In this document: piece after piece, positions 43,224 through 51,801 of the stretch
How the letters are laid out: each line of letters begins with the position of its first letter
How positions within the stretch are numbered: the stretch's first letter is position 1
From: Actinomycetes bacterium
GTDB taxonomy: Bacteria; Actinomycetota; Actinomycetes; Propionibacteriales; Propionibacteriaceae
Assembly (NCBI GenBank): GCA_023460935.1
Contig: JAEWOI010000035.1
Coordinates: forward strand, 62,001-126,000
Direction of reading: 5' to 3'
DNA: 64,000 nucleotides
The notes under the pieces: generated by a model
Seen by the model: the letters and a program-made list of their open reading frames with translations, nothing else
Told to the model about the DNA's origin: nothing
Databases searched by the model: none
Made by a program: the position numbers and the translations under genes

Positions 43224-43841
43224 TCAGCCGACGCCCCTCGGCACGTTCGCCCCCTGCTCGAGCGGGAACCGGCGGATCACGTCCAGGCCCTGGCCGATGT
43301 AGAGCAGGCCCGACCACCAGTAGAGGCCCGCGCCCCAGATCACGAACGCCCAGCCGATCACCCTTGCGACGGTGTGCCACGGGTCGTCGCCCACGCCGAG
43401 CAGCACCAGGGGGAAGGCGTACAGCAGTGCGAAGGTCGCAGCCTTGCCGAGGAAGTGGACGGGCAGGCTGGCGAAGCCGCGACGGCGCAGGCCGGGCCCG
43501 ATCGTGGTGACCATGAGCAGGTCCCGCGCGGCCAGCAGCACCACCAGCCACCAGGGGACGATCTCGCGGATCGCGAAGCCGATCAGGATGGCCAGGATGT
43601 AGAGCCGGTCGGCCACGGGGTCGAGCACCTGGCCCAGCCGGGATCGCAGGTGCCAGCGGCGGGCGATCTGGCCGTCGAGCCAGTCGGTCGCGCCGCCGAC
43701 CACGAGCACCACCACGGCCCAGATGTCGGACTCGCGTTCCAGCAGCAGCCACAGGAACAGGGGCACCCCGAGCAGCCGGATGAAGCTGAGCACGTTGGGC
43801 AGCGTCAGCACGCGATCGGTGTCGTAGGGTTCCCCCGCCAT
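43224..43841 (-). CDS. CDP-alcohol phosphatidyltransferase, PgsA2/cardiolipin synthase-like
   Basis: 205 residues, about six membrane helices. DWLDGQIARRWHLRSRLGQVLDPVADR is the full CDP-OH motif (D-G-x2-A-R-x8-G-x3-D-x3-D). VLTLPNVLSFIRLLGVP, LPVHFLGKAATFALL and WAFVIWGAGLYWWSGLLY match Rv1822 (PgsA2). Streptomyces relatives make cardiolipin from CDP-diacylglycerol and phosphatidylglycerol; phosphatidylglycerophosphate synthase is the alternative. It lies between the HIT gene and gcvH. Confidence 0.85.
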   Translation of the reverse strand: MAGEPYDTDRVLTLPNVLSFIRLLGVPLFLWLLLERESDIWAVVVLVVGGATDWLDGQIARRWHLRSRLGQVLDPVADRLYILAILIGFAIREIVPWWLVVLLAARDLLMVTTIGPGLRRRGFASLPVHFLGKAATFALLYAFPLVLLGVGDDPWHTVARVIGWAFVIWGAGLYWWSGLLYIGQGLDVIRRFPLEQGANVPRGVG

Positions 43842-43865
43842 GCGGATCAGACTAGGCGATCGGCC

Positions 43866-44423
43866 TCAACACCGGTTCCAGGCCGCTGCGATCAGTTGCC
43901 GCGTCTGTCCCAGCAACTGCGGCAGCGCCTTCGTCTGGCCGACCACCGGCAGGAAGTTGGCGTCGCCCAGCCAGCGCGGCACCACGTGCTGGTGCAGGTG
44001 CGCTGCGATCCCGGCCCCGGCCACCTGGCCCTGGTTGAGGCCGATGTTGAACCCTGCCGGGCCCGACACCTCCCGCAGCACGGTCATCGCCGCGCTGGTG
44101 AACTCCGCCAGCTCCGCTGTCTCCGGCCCGGTCAGCTCGGTGTAGTCGCTGACGTGGCGGTAAGGGCACAGCAGCAGGTGCCCGGGCGAGTACGGGTAGA
44201 GGTTCAGCACGGCGTACACCTGCTCGCCGCGGTGCACCACCAGCCCTTCGGCGTCGGGCAGGGTGTGCGCGCGGCAGAAGGGGCAGCTGTGCTCGCCCGG
44301 GTCGGCCGGCTTGTTCTCCCCCTCGATGTAGGCCATCCGGTGGGGCGTCCACAGCCGCTGGAAGGCGTCCGGTACGCCGGCCAGCGAACGGGCGTCCTCC
44401 GCCTCCCCCGGACCGGCGGTCAT
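43866..44423 (-). CDS. HIT family protein, AP4A phosphorylase-like
   Basis: 185 residues. The HIT motif [10 protein letters not shown] is intact; [11 protein letters not shown] near residue 47 is a probable zinc half-site. [22 protein letters not shown] is typical of the Rv2613c group, which phosphorolyses diadenosine tetraphosphate. ATG at 44423 overlaps the thrS stop (ATGA). The thrS-HIT pair is also adjacent in mycobacteria. Confidence 0.92.
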   Translation of the reverse strand: MTAGPGEAEDARSLAGVPDAFQRLWTPHRMAYIEGENKPADPGEHSCPFCRAHTLPDAEGLVVHRGEQVYAVLNLYPYSPGHLLLCPYRHVSDYTELTGPETAELAEFTSAAMTVLREVSGPAGFNIGLNQGQVAGAGIAAHLHQHVVPRWLGDANFLPVVGQTKALPQLLGQTRQLIAAAWNRC

Positions 44424-46402
44424 CGTCGCGGCGGCGTGGCTGAGGTGAGGATCTCCTCGATCGCGGCCGCCACCGGCACCCCGTTGTTCTGGGTGCCGTC
44501 GCGGTAGCGGAACGAGACGGCGCCGGCGGCTGCGTCGGTCTCCCCGGCGATCAGCATGAACGGCACCTTCTGGGTCTGGGCGTTGCGGATCTTCTTGCCG
44601 AACCGGTCGTCGCTGCGGTCCACCTCGACGCGCACCCCGGCAGCCCGCAGCCGGGAGGCCACGTCCGCGAGGTAGGCGTCGTACTCCGCTGCCACCGGGA
44701 TGCACACCACCTGCACAGGCGCCAGCCAGGCCGGGAACGCGCCGGCGTAGTGCTCGGTGAGCACGCCGATGAACCGCTCGATCGAGCCGAACTTGGCCGA
44801 GTGGATCATCACCGGCTGCTGGTGGCTGCCGTCCGCAGCGGTGTAGGTGAGGTCGAAGCGGGCGGGCTGGTTGAAGTCGTACTGGATGGTCGACATCTGC
44901 CAGGTGCGCCCGATCGCGTCCCTGGCCTGCACCGAGATCTTCGGCCCGTAGTAGGCCGCGCCACCGGGGTCGGGAACCAGCTCGAGCCCTGATGCCCTGC
45001 CGACCTGCTCCAGCACAGCTGTGGCCGTGGACCACTGCTCGTCAGAGCCGATGAACTTGGTCGACTTGCTGCCCTCGTCGTCCCTCGTGGACAGCTCGAG
45101 GTAGTAGTCGTCGAGCCCGAAGTCGGTGAGCAGGTTGAGGATGAACGTGAGCAGGTGCTGCACCTCTTCCGCAGCCTGCTCCGCCGCGACGTAGGAGTGG
45201 GAGTCGTCCTGGGTGATGCTGCGGACGCGGGTGAGCCCCTGCAGCACGCCGGACTTCTCGTTGCGGTAGACCGTGCCGAACTCGAAGAACCGCAGCGGCA
45301 GCTCGCGGTAGGAGCGGCCGCGCGAGGCGAAGATCAGGTTGTGCATCGGGCAGTTCATGGCCTTCAGGTAGTAGGCCTGCCCGTCGTCGTCCATCGGCGG
45401 GAACATGCCGTCTGCGAAGTACGGCAGGTGGCCGGAGGTGCGGAACAGCACCTCCTTGGCGATGTGCGGGGTGCCGACGTAGTCAAAGCCGGCCTTGATG
45501 TGGGCGTCGCGGACGTAGTCCTCCATCACGCGCTTGATCACCCCGCCCCGCGGGTGGAACACCGGCAGGCCGGCGCCCAGCTCCTCCGGGAAGCTGAACA
45601 GGTCGAGTTCGGCCCCGAGCTTGCGGTGGTCGCGGCGGGCGGCCTCCGCGAGCCGGTGCTGGTGGGCCGCCAGGTCGTCCTTGGTGGCCCAGGCGGTGCC
45701 GTAGACCCGCTGCAGCTGGGCGTTGGCCTGGTCTCCGCGCCAGTAGGCAGCGGAACTGCGGGTGATCGCCCAGCCGTTGCCGAGGTAGCCCGTGTGCGGC
45801 ACGTGCGGCCCGCGGCACAGGTCCTTCCACGCCACCGAACCGTCGCGGCGGACGTTGTCGTAGATCGTCAGCTCGCCTGCGCCGACCTCAACCGCTGCGC
45901 CTTCGGTGGCGCCGGCGGAGCCCTTGAGGCCGATCAACTCCAGCTTGTACGGCTCGGCGGCCAGTTCCGCGGCGGCGTCGGGATCGCTCACCGCTCGCCG
46001 GACGAAGCGCTGCCGCTCCTTGACGATGCCGGACATCTCCTTCTCGATCGCCTTCAGGTCCTCCGGCGTGAACGGGGTTGCGACGTCGAAGTCGTAGTAG
46101 AAGCCGTCGGTGATCGGCGGCCCGATGCCGAGCTTCGCTTCGGCGTGCAGCCGCTGCACGGCCTGGGCGGCAACGTGCGCGCAGGAGTGCCGCAGGATGG
46201 CCAGGCCCTCGTCGCTGGAAGCGGCCACGGGCTCCAGTTCGTCGCCGTCCTGCAGCGGCGTGGCCAGGTCGACCAGCCGGCCGTTGACCCGGGCTGCGAC
46301 CACGGTGCGGTCGGCGCCGAACACGTCGATTCCGGTAGTGCCGGTCTCGACCACCCGGGGCTCGCGCGATTCAGGACGCACCACGGTGATGGAGACAGGC
46401 AC
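44420..46402 (-). CDS. thrS: Threonyl-tRNA synthetase
   Basis: 660 residues: TGS domain (about 1-60), editing/second additional domain (about 60-230, with [10 protein letters not shown]), class II catalytic core (MNCPMHN, FRNEKSG-like [12 protein letters not shown]) and anticodon-binding domain (from about 540). It charges tRNA-Thr. GTG at 46402 is chosen because AAAGGAA is seven bases upstream; ATG at 46450 would add 16 residues not usual in the family. It is the first gene of the minus-strand cluster. Confidence 0.95.
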   Translation of the reverse strand: MPVSITVVRPESREPRVVETGTTGIDVFGADRTVVAARVNGRLVDLATPLQDGDELEPVAASSDEGLAILRHSCAHVAAQAVQRLHAEAKLGIGPPITDGFYYDFDVATPFTPEDLKAIEKEMSGIVKERQRFVRRAVSDPDAAAELAAEPYKLELIGLKGSAGATEGAAVEVGAGELTIYDNVRRDGSVAWKDLCRGPHVPHTGYLGNGWAITRSSAAYWRGDQANAQLQRVYGTAWATKDDLAAHQHRLAEAARRDHRKLGAELDLFSFPEELGAGLPVFHPRGGVIKRVMEDYVRDAHIKAGFDYVGTPHIAKEVLFRTSGHLPYFADGMFPPMDDDGQAYYLKAMNCPMHNLIFASRGRSYRELPLRFFEFGTVYRNEKSGVLQGLTRVRSITQDDSHSYVAAEQAAEEVQHLLTFILNLLTDFGLDDYYLELSTRDDEGSKSTKFIGSDEQWSTATAVLEQVGRASGLELVPDPGGAAYYGPKISVQARDAIGRTWQMSTIQYDFNQPARFDLTYTAADGSHQQPVMIHSAKFGSIERFIGVLTEHYAGAFPAWLAPVQVVCIPVAAEYDAYLADVASRLRAAGVRVEVDRSDDRFGKKIRNAQTQKVPFMLIAGETDAAAGAVSFRYRDGTQNNGVPVAAAIEEILTSATPPRR

Positions 46403-46588
46403 AGGAAGTTCCTTTCGGGCGTGACCGGCGGACACCGGACGAGCGTCCATTCTGCCCCCTCCGCACGTTCGCCTTCACCTTTCACCGCGCAGTGACCCAC
46501 TGGCTTGGGATCGTCACGGGCGCCGTCGGCTGGCACGCTGGTTGCCGTAGCCTCGCCGACCGGCGGGACCGGCGTCCGGGAGGAGATC

Positions 46589-47668
46589 GTGACCCAGACC
46601 GAACCCAGACCGAAGTGGTGGTTCCGCCGCCCATCGCTCAATTGGCTCGAGCTGATCGGTGGTGCTGCCGCCATCGCGGTCGCCGGCGGTGCGCTCGGCG
46701 CGCTCGGCGCGATCGAACTCTCCCCCGCCTCCGGTTCCTGCGACACGACCCGCGTGGCCGCAGGCGCCCTGCCTGCCGTGGTCACGGTCTTCGCCACCGG
46801 CCCGGGCGGCTCCGGCTCGGGCAGCGGAGCGGTCGTGCGCGCGGACGGAGTGATCATCACCAACGACCACGTGGTCGCGGTCGCGGCCACGAGCGGGTCC
46901 GTGGAAGTGCTGCTGAACAACGGCGAGCGCCTGCCGGCGGAGTTGGTCGGCACCGATCCGGTCACCGACCTGGCCGTGCTGAAGATCGACCGCAACCAGC
47001 TGCCGACCCTGCTGCTGGCACCGCGCGAGCGGCTGGAGGTCGGGCAGCCCGTGGTGGCGCTGGGCGCGCCGCTCGGATTGTCGGGGACGGTGACCAGCGG
47101 CATCGTCAGCGCCCTGAACCGCAACGTGCCGGCGCCGAAGGCCGGCGGGGGCACCACAGTGCTGGCCGGTGCGATCCAGACCGATGCCGCGATCAACCCG
47201 GGCAACTCCGGGGGCCCGCTGGTGACCTGCGAGGGCAGGCTGATCGGGGTGAACACCGCCATCTCGACCGTGCCGGGCCCGGACGGGGCCGGTGGCGGCG
47301 GCAGCGTCGGGATCGGCTTCGCAGTGCCGGCTGGAACAGCGCAGCGGATCGTGGAGGAACTGCTGGCGGACGGGCGGGCCACGCACCCGTGGCTGGGGGC
47401 TGCGACAGCTGAGGTCAGCCAGGACGTGGCCGATCGCTTCGGTACCACCTCGGGGCTGTTCGTGCAGTCGGTGACCTCGGGCGGTCCGGCGGCCAGGGCC
47501 GGCCTGCGGGTCGGGGACGTGCTCACCGCCCTGGACGGCCAGCCGGCGACCAGCGTCAACCTGGCCTGGGTGCTGGTGAGCGCTGAGGTGGGCAGCGAGC
47601 TAGCCGTGGACTACGTGCGTGGAGGGCAGGCGGCGAAGGCAACGGTCACGCTGGCCGAGCAGCCTTGA
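46589..47668 (+). CDS. HtrA/DegP-like S1C serine protease with PDZ domain
   Basis: 359 residues: short cytoplasmic start, one membrane anchor (about 22-44), then a trypsin-like domain and a PDZ domain (about 265-355). The triad is visible as His in TNDHVV, Asp in PVTDLAVLK and Ser in GNSGGPL. It should act on the outer face of the membrane in envelope quality control. GTG at 46589 follows GGGAGGAG. It is divergent from thrS. Confidence 0.92.
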   Translation: MTQTEPRPKWWFRRPSLNWLELIGGAAAIAVAGGALGALGAIELSPASGSCDTTRVAAGALPAVVTVFATGPGGSGSGSGAVVRADGVIITNDHVVAVAATSGSVEVLLNNGERLPAELVGTDPVTDLAVLKIDRNQLPTLLLAPRERLEVGQPVVALGAPLGLSGTVTSGIVSALNRNVPAPKAGGGTTVLAGAIQTDAAINPGNSGGPLVTCEGRLIGVNTAISTVPGPDGAGGGGSVGIGFAVPAGTAQRIVEELLADGRATHPWLGAATAEVSQDVADRFGTTSGLFVQSVTSGGPAARAGLRVGDVLTALDGQPATSVNLAWVLVSAEVGSELAVDYVRGGQAAKATVTLAEQP

Positions 47669-47675
47669 CCGGCCG

Positions 47676-48206
47676 TCAGGCCGGGCCCGCGTCGGACTCC
47701 GGCGACAGGTCGCTGGCACCCGACTCCGCCTCGGGTTCCATCAGGAACTCCCAGGTCAGGCCGTGGGCTATGACGACGAGGATCAGCAGCAGCACCGATG
47801 CGACCTGCAGCGGGGTGGCGCCGATCGTGCGGGCCAACTCCGGGACGACCCCGAGCACGACGACCAGCGCGTAGAGCACCGGCACCAGCCAGCTGAATCG
47901 CCGGAACGGACCCCGCGGACCAGCTGACCTGATCCTCAGCAAGCCGAGCGAGGAGATCAGCCCGACGATCGAGGTGAGCCCGAAGCTCACCCGCCACATC
48001 AGCGGGTTGTCAGGGTTCACCTGGGCGAACATGCTCATCAGCGCAGGCAGCAGGAACGAGAGGTAGATGCCGCCGGCGAGCCGGCGCCGGAGCGGGTCCG
48101 TGCGCCAGCCCGGGTGCCGCTCCACCACCGTCCACCACAGGCCGACGAGGGTGAAGCACGTCACCGACATCAGGGCGTAGAAGGTGACCAGGTCCATGCC
48201 GACCAT
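47676..48206 (-). CDS. Four-to-five helix membrane protein, unknown
   Basis: 176 residues. Hydrophobic segments at about 5-27, 45-63, 72-92, 105-122 and 128-150, with an acidic C-terminal tail (EPEAESGASDLSPESDAGPA). No family motif is recognised. It lies downstream of the Cys-rich micropeptide on the same strand (54-bp gap), so it may be cotranscribed with it. It converges with the htrA-like gene. Confidence 0.65.
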   Translation of the reverse strand: MVGMDLVTFYALMSVTCFTLVGLWWTVVERHPGWRTDPLRRRLAGGIYLSFLLPALMSMFAQVNPDNPLMWRVSFGLTSIVGLISSLGLLRIRSAGPRGPFRRFSWLVPVLYALVVVLGVVPELARTIGATPLQVASVLLLILVVIAHGLTWEFLMEPEAESGASDLSPESDAGPA

Positions 48207-48260
48207 TCTCGGCCGCGCACGGCCGCCGCCGCGCCGCGGACAATTCCGTACGTCCCGGCG

Positions 48261-48365
48261 TCACTTGCGGTCGAGCGCGTCGCACAGGCACTCGCCGGTG
48301 TTGGACTTCACCGTCCAGCACATGGTGCAGACCTCAGGGGTCCGCACAGTTTCGGTGTTCGACAT
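48261..48365 (-). CDS. 34-residue Cys-rich micropeptide
   Basis: ATG at 48365 is preceded by AAGGAGG at seven bases, the best ribosome binding site in the neighbourhood. The peptide starts MSNTETVRTPEVCTMCWTVK and ends ECLCDALDRK. It has four Cys as C-x2-C (13, 16) and C-x-C (26, 28), so a metal-binding knuckle or a modified peptide precursor is possible. No modification enzyme is in the window. I do not recognise the family. Confidence 0.6.
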   Translation of the reverse strand: MSNTETVRTPEVCTMCWTVKSNTGECLCDALDRK

Positions 48366-48450
48366 CTCCACACCTCCTTCCTGACGCGTTCGTGGATTTC
48401 CCGGACGCTTTTGGCGAGCCCGGCTGAAAGTCTGCAGAATGTGAAAGAAA

Positions 48451-48481
48451 AACCGCCCGGCTCGTGTCCGAGTGGGCGGTT
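48451..48481 (-). terminator. Rho-independent terminator after the 40-residue ORF
   Basis: On the minus strand AACCGCCC-A-CTCG pairs with CGAG-CC-GGGCGGTT around a 4-base loop, followed directly by TTTCTTTC. It is one of the few classical intrinsic terminators in this window. Confidence 0.8.
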
Positions 48482-48504
48482 CCGTTGGCTGCGCGGGTTG
48501 CGCT

Positions 48505-48627
48505 TCAGCCTGGAGGCCGGCTCAGGACACGAGCGTGGGCAGGCAATTCGCTGCGCCCGATACCCAGCCAGACGCCCACCGACGACGGCAGCAACAGCTG
48601 CGGCCGTTCGGCGTGGATTTCGGGCAT
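48505..48627 (-). CDS. 40-residue peptide in a self-contained transcription unit
   Basis: ATG at 48627, six bases after GAGGAG. The peptide begins MPEIHAERPQLLLPSSVG and has a central hydrophobic GVWLGIG; the C-terminus is basic (HARVLSRPPG). A good promoter lies upstream and an intrinsic terminator downstream, so the mRNA would be about 200 bases. It may be a micropeptide or an RNA regulator with an incidental ORF. No homologue is known to me. Confidence 0.55.
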   Translation of the reverse strand: MPEIHAERPQLLLPSSVGVWLGIGRSELPAHARVLSRPPG

Positions 48628-48655
48628 GGCTGACTCCTCGGGCAGGAAAGAATCA

Positions 48656-48684
48656 ATCCTAGGCCAGGTTCACGGCTTTTCCAA
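48656..48684 (-). promoter_or_regulatory. Promoter of the 40-residue ORF
   Basis: On the minus strand TTGGAA (48684-48679), 17 bases, TAGGAT (48661-48656): a near-consensus housekeeping-sigma promoter ending about 28 bases before the ATG. Confidence 0.6.
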
Positions 48685-48706
48685 ATGTGGTGCGCGGGGC
48701 CGATAC

Positions 48707-49402
48707 TCAGTCGTCCACCAGCCCCCGCCCCCTGGCCAGGCTGACGGCCACCAGGCGGTCGTGGACCCCGAGCTTGTCGTAGATGTTGCCCAGGTGCTTG
48801 TGCACCGTGCGCGGCGACAACGACAACCTTGAGGCTATGGACGTCGCCAGGAGCCCCTGGGAGAGCAGCTCGAGCACCTCGAGCTCGCGCGCGGTGAGCC
48901 CGTACTCCCGTGCGGCCGAGCGGCCCGCCTCGGCGCGCTGCCGGCGGGCCGTGGCGTCGGCGGCGTGGGGCAGGAGTGCCCTCAGCACCGGCGTGGCCTC
49001 CCGCAACAGGGCCAGGTCGTCGCCGACGAAGCCGGCAGCGCGGGCGAAGGCGAGCGAGCGGCTTCGGCCCTCGGCAGGGACGGCGTCGGGTGGCTGCGGG
49101 GCGACCAGCAGCACGTGGCCGAGCTCTGAGTCCGAGCGGGCCACCGGCAGCTCGCCTGCCGACACGCGCGCCTGGGCCCCGGCCCAGGAGGTCAGCGCTG
49201 CCGTCGCCGGACGGTCGGGGTGATGGCTGAGGGTGGCCGGCCGGCCGCCCTCGTCCGGGACGAAGCAGATCGCGGCGTCCGCGTCCAGCGCCTCGGCGAG
49301 GTCGCTGCAGATCACCTGCTCGACGTCCTTGTCGGATTCCAGTGCCTGAAACGCCTCGGCAACCATGTGCAGGATCGCCGCTGCCCGCTGTCCCTGGTCC
49401 AT
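48707..49402 (-). CDS. LuxR family regulator with N-terminal GAF-like domain
   Basis: 231 residues. The C-terminal 65 residues form a GerE/LuxR HTH (YGLTARELEVLELLSQGLLATSIASRLSLSPRTVHKHLGNIYDKL). Residues 10-150 look like a degenerate GAF sensor (AAILHMVAEAFQALESD ... ADAAICFVPDEGGRPAT). No receiver domain is present. A perfect 12-bp palindrome lies 26 bp upstream of the start. It is on the same strand as the micropeptides and could control them. Confidence 0.85.
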   Translation of the reverse strand: MDQGQRAAAILHMVAEAFQALESDKDVEQVICSDLAEALDADAAICFVPDEGGRPATLSHHPDRPATAALTSWAGAQARVSAGELPVARSDSELGHVLLVAPQPPDAVPAEGRSRSLAFARAAGFVGDDLALLREATPVLRALLPHAADATARRQRAEAGRSAAREYGLTARELEVLELLSQGLLATSIASRLSLSPRTVHKHLGNIYDKLGVHDRLVAVSLARGRGLVDD

Positions 49403-49427
49403 GCCGAGCCCCCGCCGCCGCCTCCGA

Positions 49428-49439
49428 CCATTCGAATGG
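49428..49439. promoter_or_regulatory. 12-bp palindrome upstream of the LuxR gene
   Basis: CCATTCGAATGG is fully symmetric and lies 26 bp before the LuxR ATG. It is a possible operator, perhaps for autoregulation. The rest of the 318-bp gap to 49721 shows no convincing gene. Confidence 0.35.
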
Positions 49440-49720
49440 ATGCCACCAGCAAACCGCACCACACGCCGGTGCGGCTGTCGGTATTCCTGCTCCCCCGGCG
49501 GCTGCAGCGCCCGGCGGGATGTGGAATTACCGGTGGTACGCCGCGCCGAGCGGGGCTCGGGTGGGGGGAGCCCTGCCGCCGCCCGTCCTGCTCGGGCGTG
49601 ATGAAATTCGACGCCGTGGACACCTCCGCAGAAGGGGTATCTCTGCGGGCTCAAAGCAGTGCCCGGGCCGACTTGGGCGGGTGCGGCAGGAGTGTCAGTG
49701 GCGAGGGCTAGCGTGAGGTC

Positions 49721-51253
49721 ATGGAGAGGGGTCCGCAGCGCACCGTGGGTGAGCTGGTCGACCCGTGCCCGGAGGCGCTCAGCGAATGGGTCGACGCGCT
49801 GGCGAACGGTTGGGTGGTACCGGAGCTGGCCGGCCCGGATGAGCCGGCGGAGCCGTGGCAGTTGACCGACGGCGGAGTGCTGGCGGAGCTCGAGCGCACC
49901 CAGGCTGAACTGGCGCGGGTGCAGGGGCGCTGGCTGGCTCTGCTGGCCGAGGCCGAGCAGCGCGAGGTGACGCTGCGGCTCGCCGGGCTGCCCACGGCCT
50001 CGTGGCTGGTCGACCGCAACACCCACTGGGCGAGGCAGGCGCGGGATGAGGTGCGCCTTGCGGTGGCCGTGGCGTCGCGGGCACCGCTGGCCACGGCCCT
50101 CAACCGCGGTTCGCTGGCGCTGGAGCAGGTGCGGGTGGTCGCCCGCGGTCTCGACCGCCTGCCTGCCGACCTGGATGGCGAGCAGCGCGAAGCGGTCATG
50201 GCGCACCTGGTCGAGCTGGGCGCGGAGTTCGGGCCCTACGGCCTGTCCAGGCTGGTCAACCGGGCGGTGGAGGTGGTCGCACCGGAAGTTGCCGAGGACG
50301 CCGACCGCCGCGCTGTCGAGCGGGCAGAGGCCGAGCAGCGACGCGGGCGTTTCCTCAACTGGCGCACCGACCCCGACGACGGCTCACTCCTGCTCAGCGG
50401 GAAGCTGCCGGCGGTGGCCGGCCAGAAACTCACCGGCCTGCTCAAGGCGCTCGGCGCCCGCGCCAGGAAAGCAGCTGCCCTGGCCGGGGAGCAGCTGACC
50501 CGGGGTCAGGCGCACGCCGACGCACTGGAGCGGCTGGCCGAGCACTACTCCGGCTGCCGGCGCCCGCCGCGGCTGGGGGCCGACCGTCCCCGGATCCTGG
50601 TGAGCGTGGACCACGAAGTGCTCGCTGGCCGCCTTGGCACGGCGGTGCTGCTGAACACCGGCGAGAAGCTCAGCGCCCGGCAAGCGCGGCTGCTCGCCTG
50701 CGACGCCGGCATCCTGCCGGTCGTGATGGGCGGCAAGGGCGTTCCACTGGACGTGGGGCGCGAGCGGCGCCTCTTCGGAGGCACGCTGCGGGCCCTGCTG
50801 GTCGCCCGTGACCAGGGCTGCTCCTTCCCCGGGTGCGACGCGGGCCCGGCCGAGTGCGAGGGCCACCACATCGTGCCGTGGCATGCCGGTGGCCGGACGA
50901 GCCTCGACAACGCCGTGCTGTTGTGCGGCTTCCACCACCACCTGGTCGAGCCGGATCCCAACCGTCCGCCGGCCACCCAGTGGGCCATCCGGCTGGACGC
51001 CGCTCGGAGGCCGGAGTTCGGCGCACCCCTCGGTCAGCGCCCCACTCACACCGAACGGCGCTGGCGCCTCCACCACCGGTACCGGACCCGAGCCGGCGGC
51101 CACGCGCGGCAGAGGGAGGACGCCCGGTTACTCCCTGTGAGCCAGGATGGGCTGGAGCCTCGCCGGTCAGGCCGCCGGAGAGGTTGCTCGCTCGAAGCGG
51201 ACGCGTCCGGGGTGAATGCCGCAGGCCCATGCCATGTTTCGCCAAGTACGTGA
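49721..51253 (+). CDS. DUF222 / 13E12-type HNH endonuclease domain protein
   Basis: 510 residues: DUF222 helical domain (about 40-330) and a C-terminal HNH (CSFPGCD ... CEGHHIVPWHAGG ... NAVLLCGFHHHLVEP). These genes are abundant in Actinobacteria and behave as a dispersed repeat family; in vivo activity is unclear. The last 80 residues after RWRLHHRYR are low-complexity and probably a read-on. ATG at 49721 follows TAGCGT. It lies immediately left of the tRNA scar. Confidence 0.88.
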   Translation: MERGPQRTVGELVDPCPEALSEWVDALANGWVVPELAGPDEPAEPWQLTDGGVLAELERTQAELARVQGRWLALLAEAEQREVTLRLAGLPTASWLVDRNTHWARQARDEVRLAVAVASRAPLATALNRGSLALEQVRVVARGLDRLPADLDGEQREAVMAHLVELGAEFGPYGLSRLVNRAVEVVAPEVAEDADRRAVERAEAEQRRGRFLNWRTDPDDGSLLLSGKLPAVAGQKLTGLLKALGARARKAAALAGEQLTRGQAHADALERLAEHYSGCRRPPRLGADRPRILVSVDHEVLAGRLGTAVLLNTGEKLSARQARLLACDAGILPVVMGGKGVPLDVGRERRLFGGTLRALLVARDQGCSFPGCDAGPAECEGHHIVPWHAGGRTSLDNAVLLCGFHHHLVEPDPNRPPATQWAIRLDAARRPEFGAPLGQRPTHTERRWRLHHRYRTRAGGHARQREDARLLPVSQDGLEPRRSGRRRGCSLEADASGVNAAGPCHVSPST

Positions 51254-51286
51254 GCGCGAGGCCTGCCGGCAAGTTGTTGGAACACC

Positions 51287-51312
51287 AGAACCCCTTGTCG
51301 TCAAGGGGTTCT
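51287..51312 (-). terminator. 10-bp hairpin beside the tRNA fragment
   Basis: AGAACCCCTT (51287-51296) and AAGGGGTTCT (51303-51312) pair perfectly with a 6-base loop. On the minus strand it lies just downstream of the tRNA 3' end, so it is the original tRNA terminator and marks the chromosomal side of the junction. Confidence 0.65.
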
Positions 51313-51316
51313 ACGC

Positions 51317-51365
51317 TGGTGGGCGACACTGGGTTCGAACCAGTGACCTCTTCCGTGTCAGGGAA
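51317..51365 (-). other. tRNA-Val(GAC) 3' fragment: probable attachment site
   Basis: On the minus strand the sequence holds an anticodon arm (TTCC-CTGACAC-GGAA, anticodon GAC), a variable loop, a complete T arm (ACTGG-TTCGAAC-CCAGT), the acceptor 3' strand GTCGCCC and an encoded CCA. The D arm is absent; only about 13 bases separate a GGGCGGT-like stretch from the anticodon arm. This is what tyrosine-recombinase integration into a tRNA 3' end leaves behind. Confidence 0.75.
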
Positions 51366-51801
51366 CGTCCAACCGCCCATACGCGCTCACCCGCGTGATG
51401 ACTCCGCCCATCGTCGCAGCCGAAGTACGCGGGAGTCCAGAACCCCAATGGCAGGGACTTGGCAGGGAGCCTCGAGCTTCTCGACTTGACCCAGACACTC
51501 GACCGGACGGTCGGATCGAAGAGGTTGATGGGCCCGAGTGAGTTCCGAGCGTCGCACCCAAACGCGCGCTGCCCACGGTGCAGGCTTGTTGAGGTTGGGG
51601 GTGCCGCATGCGAGCCTCGCGTCAACGCTCGTGCGGAGTTGGTGCGCCGCCGGTGACAATCACCAACCGACGGACGCTGCCATTGTCGGTAGACGTGGAA
51701 GTCGCTCACGCTGACCGGAGATCATTGAGGGCGCACCCCCAAGCGTCGCCCTGACCGGGAGTCCGCCTGAGTCTGACTGCACTGCGCCCTATCATCGTCC
51801 G

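Noticed and set aside
48505..48627. Lasso peptide precursor
   Set aside because: No lasso cyclase, B1/B2 protease or transporter genes are adjacent, and the core does not start with Gly followed by an acidic residue at position 7-9.
49312..49623. 103-residue ORF upstream of the LuxR gene
   Set aside because: Antisense-like composition (Arg/Ser/Gly/Pro), overlaps the LuxR start in another frame, and no ribosome binding site.
51310..51390. Functional tRNA-Val
   Set aside because: The T and anticodon arms are intact, but the D arm is missing and only about 13 bases lie between a possible acceptor strand and the anticodon arm.
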